Assembly: GCF_030851345.1 (NCBI RefSeq)
Contig: NZ_JALPNU010000004.1
Location: forward strand, 186,001 to 250,000
DNA: 64,000 bases
Direction of reading: 5' to 3'
Source of the DNA: Marinifilum sp. D714
Lineage (GTDB): Bacteria; Bacteroidota; Bacteroidia; Bacteroidales; Marinifilaceae
Positions 55,596 through 64,000 of this stretch are shown here, piece after piece; positions within the stretch are counted from its first letter, which is position 1, and every line of letters begins with the position of its first letter. The notes under the pieces were generated by a model. The model saw only the letters and a list, made by a program, of their open reading frames with translations, made no database searches and was not told the DNA's origin. The translations under genes were made by a program, and so were the position numbers.

Positions 55596-56147
55596 ATGAC
55601 AGAAGAAATTATCATTGCAGGATTTGGTGGTCAAGGTGTACTTTCAATGGGTAAAATCTTAGCTTACTCAGGTATTATGCAAGATCAGGAAGTATCATGG
55701 ATGCCATCATATGGTCCTGAGATGCGTGGAGGTACTGCTAACGTGACAGTAATCTTAAGTGATGACAGAATTAGTTCACCTGTTTTGAAGAAGTTTGATA
55801 CAGCTATCATTCTGAATCAACAATCGATGGACAAGTTCGAAGCTGATATTAAACCAGGTGGAACTTTACTATACGATCCAAACGGTATCACTCGTCATCC
55901 AGAAAGAAAAGATATTAACATTTTTAAGATTCCTGGAGCTGCTTTGGCTGCTGAGATGGGTAATCCTAAAACTTTTAACATGATTATTTTAGGTGGTTTC
56001 TTAAATGTGAAACCTATTGTTAAGGTTGAAAATGTTAAAAAAGGTTTGGAAAAATCTTTACCAGAACGTCACCACAAATTGATTCCCCTTAATATTGAAG
56101 CAATTCAAAAAGGAATCGATAGTGTTGAAAATGTTCAAGTGCTGTAA
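55596..56147 (+). CDS. 2-oxoacid:ferredoxin oxidoreductase gamma subunit
   Basis: A 183-residue gamma domain protein with IIAGFGGQGVLSMGKILAYSG and the later MPSYGPEMRGGTANVTVILSD. It completes the D-A-B-C set of separate subunits, a four-subunit form as in archaeal Vor/Kor. A terminator follows. Confidence 0.93.
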   Translation: MTEEIIIAGFGGQGVLSMGKILAYSGIMQDQEVSWMPSYGPEMRGGTANVTVILSDDRISSPVLKKFDTAIILNQQSMDKFEADIKPGGTLLYDPNGITRHPERKDINIFKIPGAALAAEMGNPKTFNMIILGGFLNVKPIVKVENVKKGLEKSLPERHHKLIPLNIEAIQKGIDSVENVQVL

Positions 56148-56178
56148 TCACAACAGACATAACATACATTCAATAATT

Positions 56179-56208
56179 AAGAGGAGTTCATTGGAGCTCC
56201 TCTTTTTT
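56179..56208 (+). terminator. Terminator after the oxidoreductase operon
   Basis: AAGAGGAGTTC pairs with GAGCTCCTCTT (one G-T pair) around ATTG, followed by T residues. Confidence 0.92.
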
Positions 56209-56396
56209 TATATTGCATAATTAACAATTTCTAACTGTTTTGTTCAGTTAGAGTGGTTTAACAGTTTAATACATCGTTTTATCGAGTTAAATCTGAGTTT
56301 ATCCAAAAAAATTGAAATTGGTGATATAATCATCTAATATTGTTTAGCAGTTTTAGATTCGAGTAGAATCCAATTAATAATGTAAAACAATATAAA

Positions 56397-57722
56397 ATGA
56401 TGATGAAAAAGCTTCTACTACTTTCATTGCTAGTTGTATTCGGACTGGCAAGTGGCTTTTCCCAAAATGGAAAAATTGAGTTTGAAGAGTATGATTTGGA
56501 CAATGGCTTGCATGTTATCTTGCAGCAGGATCATACTACACCAAACATTGTAGTTTCTGTGATGTACCATGTTGGTTCTAAGAATGAGAATCCAGAACTT
56601 ACTGGATTTGCACATTTCTTCGAGCATCTAATGTTCGAAGGAACCAAAAACATTCCTCGTCACCAATACGACAAATATGTGTCAAGAGCAGGTGGTGAGT
56701 TGAATGCAAATACTTCTACTGATAGAACTTATTACTTTGAAATGCTTCCATCAAACCAGTTGGCATTAGGCTTATGGTTAGAGTCGGAAAGAATGTTGCA
56801 TGCAAAAGTTGAAGAAGTCGGAATTAAAACTCAAAAAGGAGTTGTAATTCAAGAGAAGAAGCAACGTTACGATAATCCTCCCTATGGTACCATCCTGCCT
56901 CAAACTATGGCTCATGCTTACCAAAAGCATCCATATCGTTGGACTCCAATTGGAGATGAAGAGCACATTAGCAATGCTAAGGATGAGGATTTCTTGAACT
57001 TTTACAAGGAGTTTTATGTGCCAAATAATGCTGTTTTGACTATTTGTGGTGATTTTGACAAAGCGGAAGCGAAAAAATTAATAAATGATTATTTCGCTGA
57101 AATTCCAAAAGGAACTAAAGAGATTTATCGTCCAAATATTGTGGAGCCTAAAAAAACTGCCGAGGTTCGAGATACAGTATTTGATAATATTCAATTGCCA
57201 GCAGTTATTCAAGCATATCACATTCCAGCTGTAGGAACTCCTGATTTTTACGCTGTAGATATGTTATCAAAATTGATGACTGATGGAAAGAGTTCTCGTC
57301 TTTATAAAGAATTGGTGGATAATCAGCAAAAAGCAATTCAGTTGATGGCTTTTCCAATGCCATATGAGGATCCAGGTTTGACTCTTGCTTTTGGTATTCC
57401 AAACATGGGAGTAGATCCTAAAGCTTTAGAGGATGAAATGGACAAGCAGTTTTCTGTAGTAAGAGACGAATTAATCACAGATAGAGAATTCCAAAAGCTA
57501 AGAAACAAAATTGAGAATGAGCTTGTAAGTTCAAATGCAACGATTGCCGATCGAGCAGAAAACCTTGCTACTGCCTATACTTACTTTAAAGATACAGAAA
57601 GAGTAAATATGGAGCTTGAAAAATACTTTGCTGTAACAAAAGAAGATATTAGAAATGTTGCTAAAAAGTATTTCGTTCCTGAGAACAGAGTTGTTTTGTA
57701 TTACTTGCCAAAGCAGAAATAG
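56397..57722 (+). CDS. M16 zinc metallopeptidase (active subunit)
   Basis: A 441-residue pitrilysin-family peptidase, with a signal peptide ending SGFSQ. The zinc motif is HFFEH (H73, E76, H77) within FAHFFEHLMFEG, and a further glutamate follows about 75 residues later. It is the catalytic half of a split M16 pair; the next gene is the partner. Known family members degrade oligopeptides in the periplasm. Confidence 0.9.
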   Translation: MMMKKLLLLSLLVVFGLASGFSQNGKIEFEEYDLDNGLHVILQQDHTTPNIVVSVMYHVGSKNENPELTGFAHFFEHLMFEGTKNIPRHQYDKYVSRAGGELNANTSTDRTYYFEMLPSNQLALGLWLESERMLHAKVEEVGIKTQKGVVIQEKKQRYDNPPYGTILPQTMAHAYQKHPYRWTPIGDEEHISNAKDEDFLNFYKEFYVPNNAVLTICGDFDKAEAKKLINDYFAEIPKGTKEIYRPNIVEPKKTAEVRDTVFDNIQLPAVIQAYHIPAVGTPDFYAVDMLSKLMTDGKSSRLYKELVDNQQKAIQLMAFPMPYEDPGLTLAFGIPNMGVDPKALEDEMDKQFSVVRDELITDREFQKLRNKIENELVSSNATIADRAENLATAYTYFKDTERVNMELEKYFAVTKEDIRNVAKKYFVPENRVVLYYLPKQK

Positions 57723-57762
57723 TATAGAAGTTCTTAATTGAAATTTCCAGAATAGAAAATAT

Positions 57763-59832
57763 ATGAAAATGAAAAACTTATATAGATTTTTAGCACTTGC
57801 TGTTGTTGTTTGTTTCGTATTTACAGCTAGTGCTCAGGTTGACCGAACAAAAGCTCCTAACGCGGGTCCGGCTCCAAAAGTACAGTTGGGTGATTACGAT
57901 AGTTTTACCCTTAAAAATGGAATGAAAGTTTTAGTGGTTGAAAACCACAAGTTACCTCAAGTTGGTTTTGCAATCTCATTGTTGAATGATCCGATTGCTG
58001 AAGGCGACAAAGCGGGTTATTTGTCGATTATGGGACAATTGCTTGATCGTGGTACAGTAACAAGGTCTTCAAAACAAATTGCTGATGAAGTTGATTTTAT
58101 CGGTGCTGATTTAGGTGTGTCTTCATCTGGAGTTGATGCTGGTGGCTTGTCAAGATATAAGGAACAAATTCTTGAATTGATGGCCGATGTATTATTGAAT
58201 CCAACTTTTCCACAAGAAGAATTTGATAAAATCGTAAAACAAACTTTATCAGGTTTGGAAGCCAATAAAACAGATCCTAAATCAATGGCAGGTAATATGA
58301 GAAGTAGAGTGCTTTATCCTGCAAATCACCCTTACGGAGATGTTGTAACTGAAGAGACTGTTAAGAGTATTACTGTAGAGGATTGTAAAAAGTACTATGA
58401 AACCTATTTTAAGCCAAATAAAGCATTAATGGCAATTGTTGGTGATATTACCACTAAAGAGGCTAAAAAGTTGGTTAAAAAGTATTTTGGAGAGTGGGAA
58501 GATGCTAAAGTTCCAACTCATACTTATGAAACGCCTGCAAAAATAGAAGGTAAGCGTGTGGTATTGGCAAATAAAGATGCTGCTCCTCAGTCTTTGGTGA
58601 GAATCTACAACTCATTTGAATTGAAGAAAGGTAATCCTGATGTAATTCCAGCATCAGTTATGAATGCAATGTTAGGACGTGGTTTTTCTGGGTTATTAAT
58701 GAAAAATTTGCGTGAAGATAAAGCATATACTTATGGGGCAGGTTCCAGATTATATTCAGATAGATTGGTAGGTGGTTTTTACACTAGTTCAGAAGTTAAA
58801 GCAGAAGTAACTGATAGCGCTTTAATGGAAATGGTTGTTGAGATGAATCGAATCAGAGATACGAAGTTGACTCAAGATCATTTGAATATGACCAAAGCAA
58901 CTATGGCAGGTGACTTTGCCAGATCTCTTGAAGATCCAGGTACTATTGCAAGATTTGCAATGGCCATTGAACGTTACAACTTGCCATCTGATTATTACGC
59001 AACTTACCTTGAAAAATTAGACAAAGTTACTTTGGAAGATATACAAGCTATGGCTAAAAAGTATGTTGATCCTAACAACGCAGTTTACTTGGTTGTTGGT
59101 GATAAGAAATACAAAAAGCAATTGGCCAAATTAGACTCTGATGGTGAAGTTGAAGAGTATGACTACAAAGGTGATATTGTAAAAGAAGATCCTAATGCAA
59201 TTCCAGAAGGATTGACATGTAAATCAGTAATTGAAAATTACGTTGCTGCAATTGGAGGTCGTGATAAGTGGGAGGCTGTAAAAGACATCAGTATTAAAGG
59301 CGAAATGAAAATGGGTCCAATGAGCATTAATGTTGAGACAGCACAGAAAAACAATGAGAAATTCTGTATGAAAATGACCATGAACGGACAGGTAATGCAG
59401 GCGATGTATTATAATGGAACCGCTGGTAGAGTAGTTGCACAAGGACAGGAAATGGCAGCTAATGAAGCACAATTGGCAGGATTTAAACAACAAGCACAAA
59501 TGTGTCCTGAGCTTTCTATGGAAAAATTAGGTTATGAAATGAAACTTGTTGGTGCTGAAAAAGTTGATGGTGAAAAAACTTATAAGATTGAAATTAAAGA
59601 TCCACAAGGAAATTCAAGATTTGATTTCTTTAATGCTAGTACAGGATTAAAAGTTAAGACCGTTGCTCAGCAACAGAGTATGAGTATGATCATGTTGTAC
59701 AAGGATTATAAAGAAGTTGATGGTGTAAAGTATCCATTCCAAACCATTACTAAAATGGGACCACAGGAAATGCCTTTAACCATTAAAGAATTGCTTGTAA
59801 ACAAAGGTGTCGATGATGCAATTTTTAACTAA
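57763..59832 (+). CDS. M16 peptidase-like protein without zinc motif, with C-terminal extra domain
   Basis: A 689-residue secreted protein (signal ending TASAQ) with two M16 domains. At the place of HxxEH it reads IMGQLLDRGT, so the zinc site is lost and this is the non-catalytic partner of the preceding peptidase. After about residue 480 an additional domain (GGRDKWEAVKDISIKGEMKMGP onward) resembles outer-membrane lipoprotein-sorting/LolA-like folds. The gap between the two genes is 40 bases, consistent with one operon. Confidence 0.85.
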   Translation: MKMKNLYRFLALAVVVCFVFTASAQVDRTKAPNAGPAPKVQLGDYDSFTLKNGMKVLVVENHKLPQVGFAISLLNDPIAEGDKAGYLSIMGQLLDRGTVTRSSKQIADEVDFIGADLGVSSSGVDAGGLSRYKEQILELMADVLLNPTFPQEEFDKIVKQTLSGLEANKTDPKSMAGNMRSRVLYPANHPYGDVVTEETVKSITVEDCKKYYETYFKPNKALMAIVGDITTKEAKKLVKKYFGEWEDAKVPTHTYETPAKIEGKRVVLANKDAAPQSLVRIYNSFELKKGNPDVIPASVMNAMLGRGFSGLLMKNLREDKAYTYGAGSRLYSDRLVGGFYTSSEVKAEVTDSALMEMVVEMNRIRDTKLTQDHLNMTKATMAGDFARSLEDPGTIARFAMAIERYNLPSDYYATYLEKLDKVTLEDIQAMAKKYVDPNNAVYLVVGDKKYKKQLAKLDSDGEVEEYDYKGDIVKEDPNAIPEGLTCKSVIENYVAAIGGRDKWEAVKDISIKGEMKMGPMSINVETAQKNNEKFCMKMTMNGQVMQAMYYNGTAGRVVAQGQEMAANEAQLAGFKQQAQMCPELSMEKLGYEMKLVGAEKVDGEKTYKIEIKDPQGNSRFDFFNASTGLKVKTVAQQQSMSMIMLYKDYKEVDGVKYPFQTITKMGPQEMPLTIKELLVNKGVDDAIFN

Positions 59833-59851
59833 TAGAATTAGATAATATATT

Positions 59852-59883
59852 AAAAGAGGCTGCAATTGCAGTCTCTTTTTTTT
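59852..59883 (+). terminator. Terminator after the M16 pair
   Basis: AAAAGAGGCTGC and GCAGTCTCTTTT pair around AATT (one G-T pair), then a run of eight T residues. Confidence 0.9.
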
Positions 59884-59965
59884 GTTTGAATACTTTTGAA
59901 ATAAGGATTTTAGATGATATAAAATTTATTTAGAATCAAATTTTAGAAAAATAATTTAAATTTCC

Positions 59966-59995
59966 TTTGCAGATTAAAAATAATATCTACCTTTG
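59966..59995 (+). promoter_or_regulatory. Promoter of a candidate small RNA
   Basis: TTTG (59966-59969), 18 bases, TACCTTTG (59988-59995) fits the Bacteroidota consensus fully, and the TACCTTTGCA form is common before stable RNA genes in this group. No coding region of usable size follows before the terminator at 60108. Confidence 0.7.
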
Positions 59996-59999
59996 CACT

Positions 60000-60135
60000 C
60001 CGATTCGGGAGTGTAGTGGTTAGGCACGTTGAACGAATCAACATTTCAATATGAATTGTATAAGGTTTTAGGGTTAAAGTTTCGTATTGGAAATCATTTT
60101 GGGTTAGAAAAAGGCAGGTGGGGACCTGCCTTTTT
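60000..60135 (+). ncRNA. Candidate small RNA of about 135 nt
   Basis: Flanked by a full promoter and a strong terminator but without a reading frame. The 5' part holds GATTCG (60002-60007) complementary to CGAATC (60034-60039) and a D-arm-like run AGTGGTTAG, yet no anticodon or T-arm that would make it a tRNA. A rival fold pairs CACTCC (59996-60001) with GGAGTG (60008-60013). I know of no family with this sequence. Confidence 0.45.
60108..60135. terminator. Bidirectional terminator, small RNA / nadD
   Basis: AAAAAGGCAGGT and ACCTGCCTTTTT pair perfectly around GGGG. On the plus strand it ends the candidate small RNA; on the minus strand it ends nadD, whose stop is eight bases to the right. 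Confidence 0.9.
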
Positions 60136-60142
60136 GTTTTTA

Positions 60143-60724
60143 TTACTTTTCGTAGAAGTGCATTTCTTTTAGATACTTGTATGCCGCCTCAGGCATAAAA
60201 TACGGAATGTCTTTCTTTTCCTTTATGGCCTCCCTAATAAAACTAGATGATATTTCCATAAGTGGTGCATTCACCAAATGAACATTGCCATTTAGTTCAA
60301 CTTCTTTATCTTTAAAGCCAGGTCTGGGATACACATACAAATCATGTTCTAGCAGAATTAACTCGTAGTTTTTCCACTTTTTGAAATTTTTTAGATTATC
60401 CGAACCCATTATTAAAGAAAAATTATATTCGGAATATTTCTCTTTTAAATAAGTAAGCGTATCTATAGTATAGGAAGGTTTAGGTAAGCCAAACTCAATA
60501 TTCGAGGCTTTTAATTTAGGATATGCTTCAATTGATCGATTTACTAACTCTAACCTGTGATAATCGCTAAGTAAGCTTGATTTTTGCTTAAAAGGGTTTT
60601 GAGGACTTACTACAAACCAGATTTGATCCAAATCGGAGTATTCGGCCATGTAATTTGCAATGGCCAAATGTCCAATGTGAATTGGATTGAATGATCCAAA
60701 ATATAATCCAATTTTAAGCTTCAT
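60143..60724 (-). CDS. nadD: Nicotinate-nucleotide adenylyltransferase
   Basis: A 193-residue nucleotidyltransferase in NAD synthesis. The HxGH-type motif is GSFNPIHIGHLAIANYM at the N-terminus, and ISSSFIREAIKE at about residue 158 is the nucleotide-binding ISSTxIR motif. The gene follows gmk by a single base, so the two are cotranscribed. Confidence 0.95.
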   Translation of the reverse strand: MKLKIGLYFGSFNPIHIGHLAIANYMAEYSDLDQIWFVVSPQNPFKQKSSLLSDYHRLELVNRSIEAYPKLKASNIEFGLPKPSYTIDTLTYLKEKYSEYNFSLIMGSDNLKNFKKWKNYELILLEHDLYVYPRPGFKDKEVELNGNVHLVNAPLMEISSSFIREAIKEKKDIPYFMPEAAYKYLKEMHFYEK

Positions 60725-60725
60725 A

Positions 60726-61292
60726 TTACTTTTTTATAAATTCGCTTACAGTGTTTTCAGCTTCTTGTAAAGCATCCTCAAGCTTGTCGTTAATAATCAC
60801 CATATCAAACTGATCTGCAAATCCCAATTCAAATTGGAATTTTTTAATTCGTTCAGCAATCACTTCATCACTATCGGTATTTCTTCCTCTTAATCTTTTT
60901 TCTAACTCTTCAATCGAAGGGGGTTGAATAAAAACAGCCAAAGCATCATCTTTATAGTATTTTTTGATGTTTACACCACCTACGACGTCAACATCAAAAA
61001 TTACATTGTTGCCTTTATTTCTAATCCGATCAATTTCACTTTTTAAGGTGCCGTAAAAACATCCTTCATACACTTCTTCCCACTCCAAGAACTCATCATT
61101 TTCAATTTTTTGTTTAAATTCCTCTGTGCTTAAGAAGTAATAATCCTTACCATGTACTTCGTTGCCTCTGTTGGCACGACTGGTTGCTGAAACAGAAAAT
61201 TCAAGTCTAAAATCCTGTCCAAGTAAATGACGAACAATGGTTGTTTTACCTGAACCACTTGGAGCTGAAAAAATGAATAATTTTCCTGACAT
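60726..61292 (-). CDS. gmk: Guanylate kinase
   Basis: A 188-residue guanylate kinase (GMP + ATP). The P-loop is FSAPSGSGKTTIVRHLL at the N-terminus; GMP-binding residues are in SATSRANRGNEVHGKDYYF, and VDVVGG follows. It is preceded by the yicC gene in the usual yicC-gmk-nadD arrangement of Bacteroidota. Confidence 0.97.
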   Translation of the reverse strand: MSGKLFIFSAPSGSGKTTIVRHLLGQDFRLEFSVSATSRANRGNEVHGKDYYFLSTEEFKQKIENDEFLEWEEVYEGCFYGTLKSEIDRIRNKGNNVIFDVDVVGGVNIKKYYKDDALAVFIQPPSIEELEKRLRGRNTDSDEVIAERIKKFQFELGFADQFDMVIINDKLEDALQEAENTVSEFIKK

Positions 61293-61373
61293 ATTTTAGT
61301 TGTGTGTTGTTTTAAAATTATAAAAAAGCGCAGAGTTTTGACCCTACGCTTCTGTTGAATTTAGTTTTTTATC

Positions 61374-62252
61374 TTACAAGACGTTTAGGAGCTGTTCTTT
61401 TATCTTCTCCAACTCGTCCTTCATCTGAATCACTATTTTTTGGATATCAGAATTGTTTGCTTTCGATCCCAAAGTGTTTATCTCCCGACCAATTTCCTGA
61501 GCGATAAAGCCTAATTTTTTACCGATTGAATTGCCATTGTTAGCCGTTTCAATAAAGTATTTGCAGTGGTTTGCCAAACGAACTTTTTCCTCGGTGATAT
61601 CTAATTTTTCAAGATAATAGATAATCTCCTGTTCGAATCTGTTTTTATCTACATTTTGCTTTTCAACAAATTCTTTCAGGTTATCATTAATTCTTGTTTT
61701 AACGGTTTCGATACGGTTTGCTTCGTATTGAGGAACTTCTTCCAATAGTTTTTCAATATTGGCAATTCGTTCGAATATATCCACTTGTAAAGCTTCCCCT
61801 TCTTGCTTTCTAAATGAGTTTAAGTCAGCAACTGCTGATTTAAATCCTGCAAAAATTTGATTCCATTCTTCTTCGTCTAGCTCTTGGTGCTCTGTTTTTA
61901 GTGCATCAGGAAGCTTAACAATGGTTTGAAGAATAGGCTCTTTATCCATAGGAATACCTAATTCTGAAGAAAGTTCGGTAAGCTGTTGATAGTAAGCCTC
62001 AACAATTGGTTTGTTTATTTTAGTTTCTTTATCGGTACCAACACTCTCTATAAAAACGGATAGTTCAACTTTACCACGTTCAAGTTGATTTTTGATTTCG
62101 TTCCTAAGAACCAAATCCTTTTCTTTATAAAGGTTCGGAATTCTGGTATTTATATCCAGCTGCTTGCTGTTTAGAGACTTAATTTCGATGGAAACCTTTT
62201 TGTTTTCCAATTCTAGAGTGGCTTTACCAAAGCCGGTCATCGATATTAACAT
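61374..62252 (-). CDS. yicC: YicC-family RNase / stress protein
   Basis: A 292-residue YicC-family protein with the canonical start MTGFGKA, KSLNSKQLDINTRIPN and the C-terminal GKKLGFIAQEIGREINTLGSKAN. E. coli YicC has been described as an endoribonuclease. It is 81 bases upstream of gmk, in the same direction. Confidence 0.93.
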   Translation of the reverse strand: MLISMTGFGKATLELENKKVSIEIKSLNSKQLDINTRIPNLYKEKDLVLRNEIKNQLERGKVELSVFIESVGTDKETKINKPIVEAYYQQLTELSSELGIPMDKEPILQTIVKLPDALKTEHQELDEEEWNQIFAGFKSAVADLNSFRKQEGEALQVDIFERIANIEKLLEEVPQYEANRIETVKTRINDNLKEFVEKQNVDKNRFEQEIIYYLEKLDITEEKVRLANHCKYFIETANNGNSIGKKLGFIAQEIGREINTLGSKANNSDIQKIVIQMKDELEKIKEQLLNVL

Positions 62253-62321
62253 ATACGAAATATTTATTTCCGCAAAGGTAAGAGATTGAAGTGGAATTAC
62301 AAACTAATTGGATTGTAGGAA

Positions 62322-63662
62322 TCAAGCTTTGTGAGGAACAACCGATTTGCTTTTCCATTTTCCTGTCAAATAGTATAAATAGGAAAGGAGTGCTCCCATT
62401 GACCATCCAATAGGAATAGACCACCAAATTCCTGTTTCTCCAATTTCAGCAGAAAGAAAATATGCACAAGGAATCCTAATGATCCATAATGAGAATAGGG
62501 TGATGAACATTGGTATTAAGGTGTCTCCAGCTCCGCGTAGTACACCATTTGTTGTAAATAGAGTAGAAAATAACAGGTAAAAGGAACTTACAATGATTAA
62601 GTACTTTTCGCCAATTGCAATTACGTTGGGATCAGTGGTAAACATTTTCATGAGTTGACTTCCGAATATCACAATTATGGCAGTCATTAAAATGCAGAAC
62701 AGGTTCGACATTAAAAATGTTGCCTTAAATCCTTTTCGTACTCTTTCTATTTTATTGGCTCCCAAATTTTGCCCTACGAATGCAGCTACGGCCTGAGAAA
62801 AGTTCATTGCAGGCATCATGGCTAGTGAATCTATCCGGCCGGCAGCCGTGTAAGCCGCAATAACATCGGTTCCAAAAGTGTTCACAATTCCTAGCAAAGC
62901 CATCATTCCAATGGCTACAAATGTATGCTGAATTCCCGAAGGCAAACCAATTTTTAAACTCTTGATGAAAAGATCTTTATCAAAACTGAGTTGCGATAGA
63001 GAAAATTTCATGATTTTATGAGTCCGATTAAGGTATAAGATTCCTGTTACAAATGCTCCTCCTTGGGCGATTACCGTTGCCCAGGCGGCTCCTGCAATTC
63101 CCCATTTAAATACCATTACAAAAAGAACATCAAATAGGATATTAAAAAGCGATGCTAGAATTAAAAAATAGAGAGGGGTTTTAGAATCTCCCAAACCTCG
63201 TAGAACCGAACTTGTACCATTAAATCCAAAGAACAGGATCATTCCTGCCATATAAATGTTTAGATAAGTAGTAGCCTGTGGAATTAACTCAAGCGGCAAT
63301 TGCAAAAGAAGAAAAAGCTCTTCGCTATAATAAATGCCAAATATGGATGCAAACAAACCTGCTACAAACAGGAATATATACATTGTATCGATAGATTTTT
63401 TAACGCTGTTAATATCCTTTGCACCATAAAATTGCGATATAACAATAGAGAAACCGGAACCAATTCCGATAAGCAATGCAATAAGTGTGAAAATGATTGG
63501 AAATGATGCACCTACAGAAGCCAAGGCCTCTTTCCCCAAAACTTTACCAACAATAATGCTATCAACAACATTGTAAAGTTGTTGAAATACATTTCCCAAT
63601 AGCATTGGGAGTGTAAAATTAAAAATTAGTTTGCTTACGTTTCCGCTTGTAAAATCTTTCAT
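62322..63662 (-). CDS. MATE-family efflux transporter
   Basis: A 446-residue membrane protein with about 12 helices in two related halves, as in MATE (NorM/DinF) multidrug or metabolite exporters driven by Na+ or H+. The N-terminal half has LPMLLGNVFQQLYNVVDSIIVGKVLG and the second half ALGIGxx-like AAYTAAGRIDSLAMMPAMNFSQA. Substrate unknown. The gene is separated from yicC by 69 bases. Confidence 0.92.
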   Translation of the reverse strand: MKDFTSGNVSKLIFNFTLPMLLGNVFQQLYNVVDSIIVGKVLGKEALASVGASFPIIFTLIALLIGIGSGFSIVISQFYGAKDINSVKKSIDTMYIFLFVAGLFASIFGIYYSEELFLLLQLPLELIPQATTYLNIYMAGMILFFGFNGTSSVLRGLGDSKTPLYFLILASLFNILFDVLFVMVFKWGIAGAAWATVIAQGGAFVTGILYLNRTHKIMKFSLSQLSFDKDLFIKSLKIGLPSGIQHTFVAIGMMALLGIVNTFGTDVIAAYTAAGRIDSLAMMPAMNFSQAVAAFVGQNLGANKIERVRKGFKATFLMSNLFCILMTAIIVIFGSQLMKMFTTDPNVIAIGEKYLIIVSSFYLLFSTLFTTNGVLRGAGDTLIPMFITLFSLWIIRIPCAYFLSAEIGETGIWWSIPIGWSMGALLSYLYYLTGKWKSKSVVPHKA

Positions 63663-63744
63663 TCAGCCTTTTTGTAGAAATACAAAGCTCTCAATTTTAT
63701 CATCATTCTCAAAAAAATCTCAAATGTTTAACAGTAGTTAACAA

Positions 63745-64000
63745 TTAAGCACGTTCACTTAATTCCAGCCAACGCAATTCTTTTTCATCAATCAAGTTGA
63801 TTACTTCTTCAATTCTACTTGCTTTTTGCATCAACTCATCGTTAGCTAATGTACCAGAGCTCATCGCAGTTTCCAATTCCTCTTTTTCAGCATTTAATGC
63901 TTCCAATTCAACTTCTAATTGCTCAAATTCACGTTTCTCGTTAAAAGAAAGTTTTTTTGCAGTATTATTAGACTTTGGTTTTTCTTTTTTAGGTTTTGCA
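63745..64000 (-). CDS. ABC-F ATPase, C-terminal end only
   Basis: The window cuts this minus-strand gene; only the last 84 residues and the stop codon are visible. They read AKPKKEKPKS..., then a charged coiled-coil-like helical pair ending RWLELSERA, which is the C-terminal domain of Uup/YfmR-type ABC-F proteins. These act on the ribosome and have two ATPase domains, which lie beyond the window's right edge. Confidence 0.72.
   Translation of the reverse strand, partial: AKPKKEKPKSNNTAKKLSFNEKREFEQLEVELEALNAEKEELETAMSSGTLANDELMQKASRIEEVINLIDEKELRWLELSERA

Noticed and set aside
60000-60075. A tRNA gene at the D-arm-like run
   Set aside because: There is no seven-base anticodon loop, no T-arm (GGTTCGA-like) and no acceptor stem closing with CCA.
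61320-61373. Terminator between yicC and gmk
   Set aside because: Only a five-pair stem (AAGCG/CGCTT) with a long loop is seen; too weak to call.

Overview
The window reads as chromosomal DNA of an anaerobic, fermentative member of the Bacteroidota. I infer Bacteroidales or Marinilabiliales, perhaps near Marinifilum or Labilibaculum; this placement rests on gene content and style, not on a search. The evidence is AT-rich DNA, almost no Shine-Dalgarno sequences, repeated TAnnTTTG (-7) promoter elements, SusD/FadL-era lipoprotein families such as DUF4270, an S46 peptidase, a PorV/FadL-like barrel, and M16 peptidase pairs. No tRNA, rRNA, transposase, prophage or CRISPR array was seen.

Layout. 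1-10 kb: ribosomal stalk and RNA polymerase cluster rplA-rplJ-rplL-rpoB-rpoC, then a DUF3467 gene. 10.4-11.9 kb: CstA transporter on the minus strand. 12.2-16.2 kb: etfB-etfA-acyl-CoA dehydrogenase operon behind a good Bacteroidota promoter. 16.5-20.3 kb: three outer-membrane porins, two of them paralogues. 20.4-26.2 kb: a HEPN-like small protein, a DUF2520 oxidoreductase, a KdsC-type phosphatase, a UbiA-family prenyltransferase, Maf, and a dipeptidyl peptidase of DPP11 type. 26.4-27.2 kb: universal stress protein.

27.5-35.8 kb is the most distinctive region. It is one long operon in which a regulatory cassette (two DRTGG-domain proteins, two GHKL ATPases, a PHP phosphoesterase and a catalytically degenerate [FeFe]-hydrogenase-like iron-sulfur protein) precedes the structural genes of a four-subunit HndABCD-type [FeFe] hydrogenase. 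36.1-40.2 kb holds a kelch lipoprotein, a DUF4270 lipoprotein and an outer-membrane barrel. 40.4-47.8 kb holds the maturases HydG and HydE, the small hydrogenase-associated regulator, and a 1265-residue sensor histidine kinase. HydF is not in the window. A degenerate array of ten units of about 42 bp lies between the kinase and hydE.

48.0-56.1 kb encodes an ADP-forming acyl-CoA synthetase, a Mpv17-like membrane protein, flavodoxin, an aminotransferase and a four-subunit 2-oxoacid:ferredoxin oxidoreductase. 56.4-59.8 kb is an M16 peptidase pair. A candidate small RNA lies at about 60.0-60.14 kb. The minus-strand genes nadD, gmk, yicC, a MATE transporter and the end of an ABC-F gene close the window.

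How it fits together (inference): peptides are cleaved (S46, M16) and deaminated (aminotransferase). The 2-oxoacids are oxidised to acyl-CoA plus reduced ferredoxin or flavodoxin, and ATP is made by the ADP-forming synthetase. Excess reductant leaves through the ferredoxin/NAD(P)H-linked hydrogenase or through EtfAB-acyl-CoA dehydrogenase. The cassette ahead of the hydrogenase is a plausible redox or H2 sensing system for this flow.
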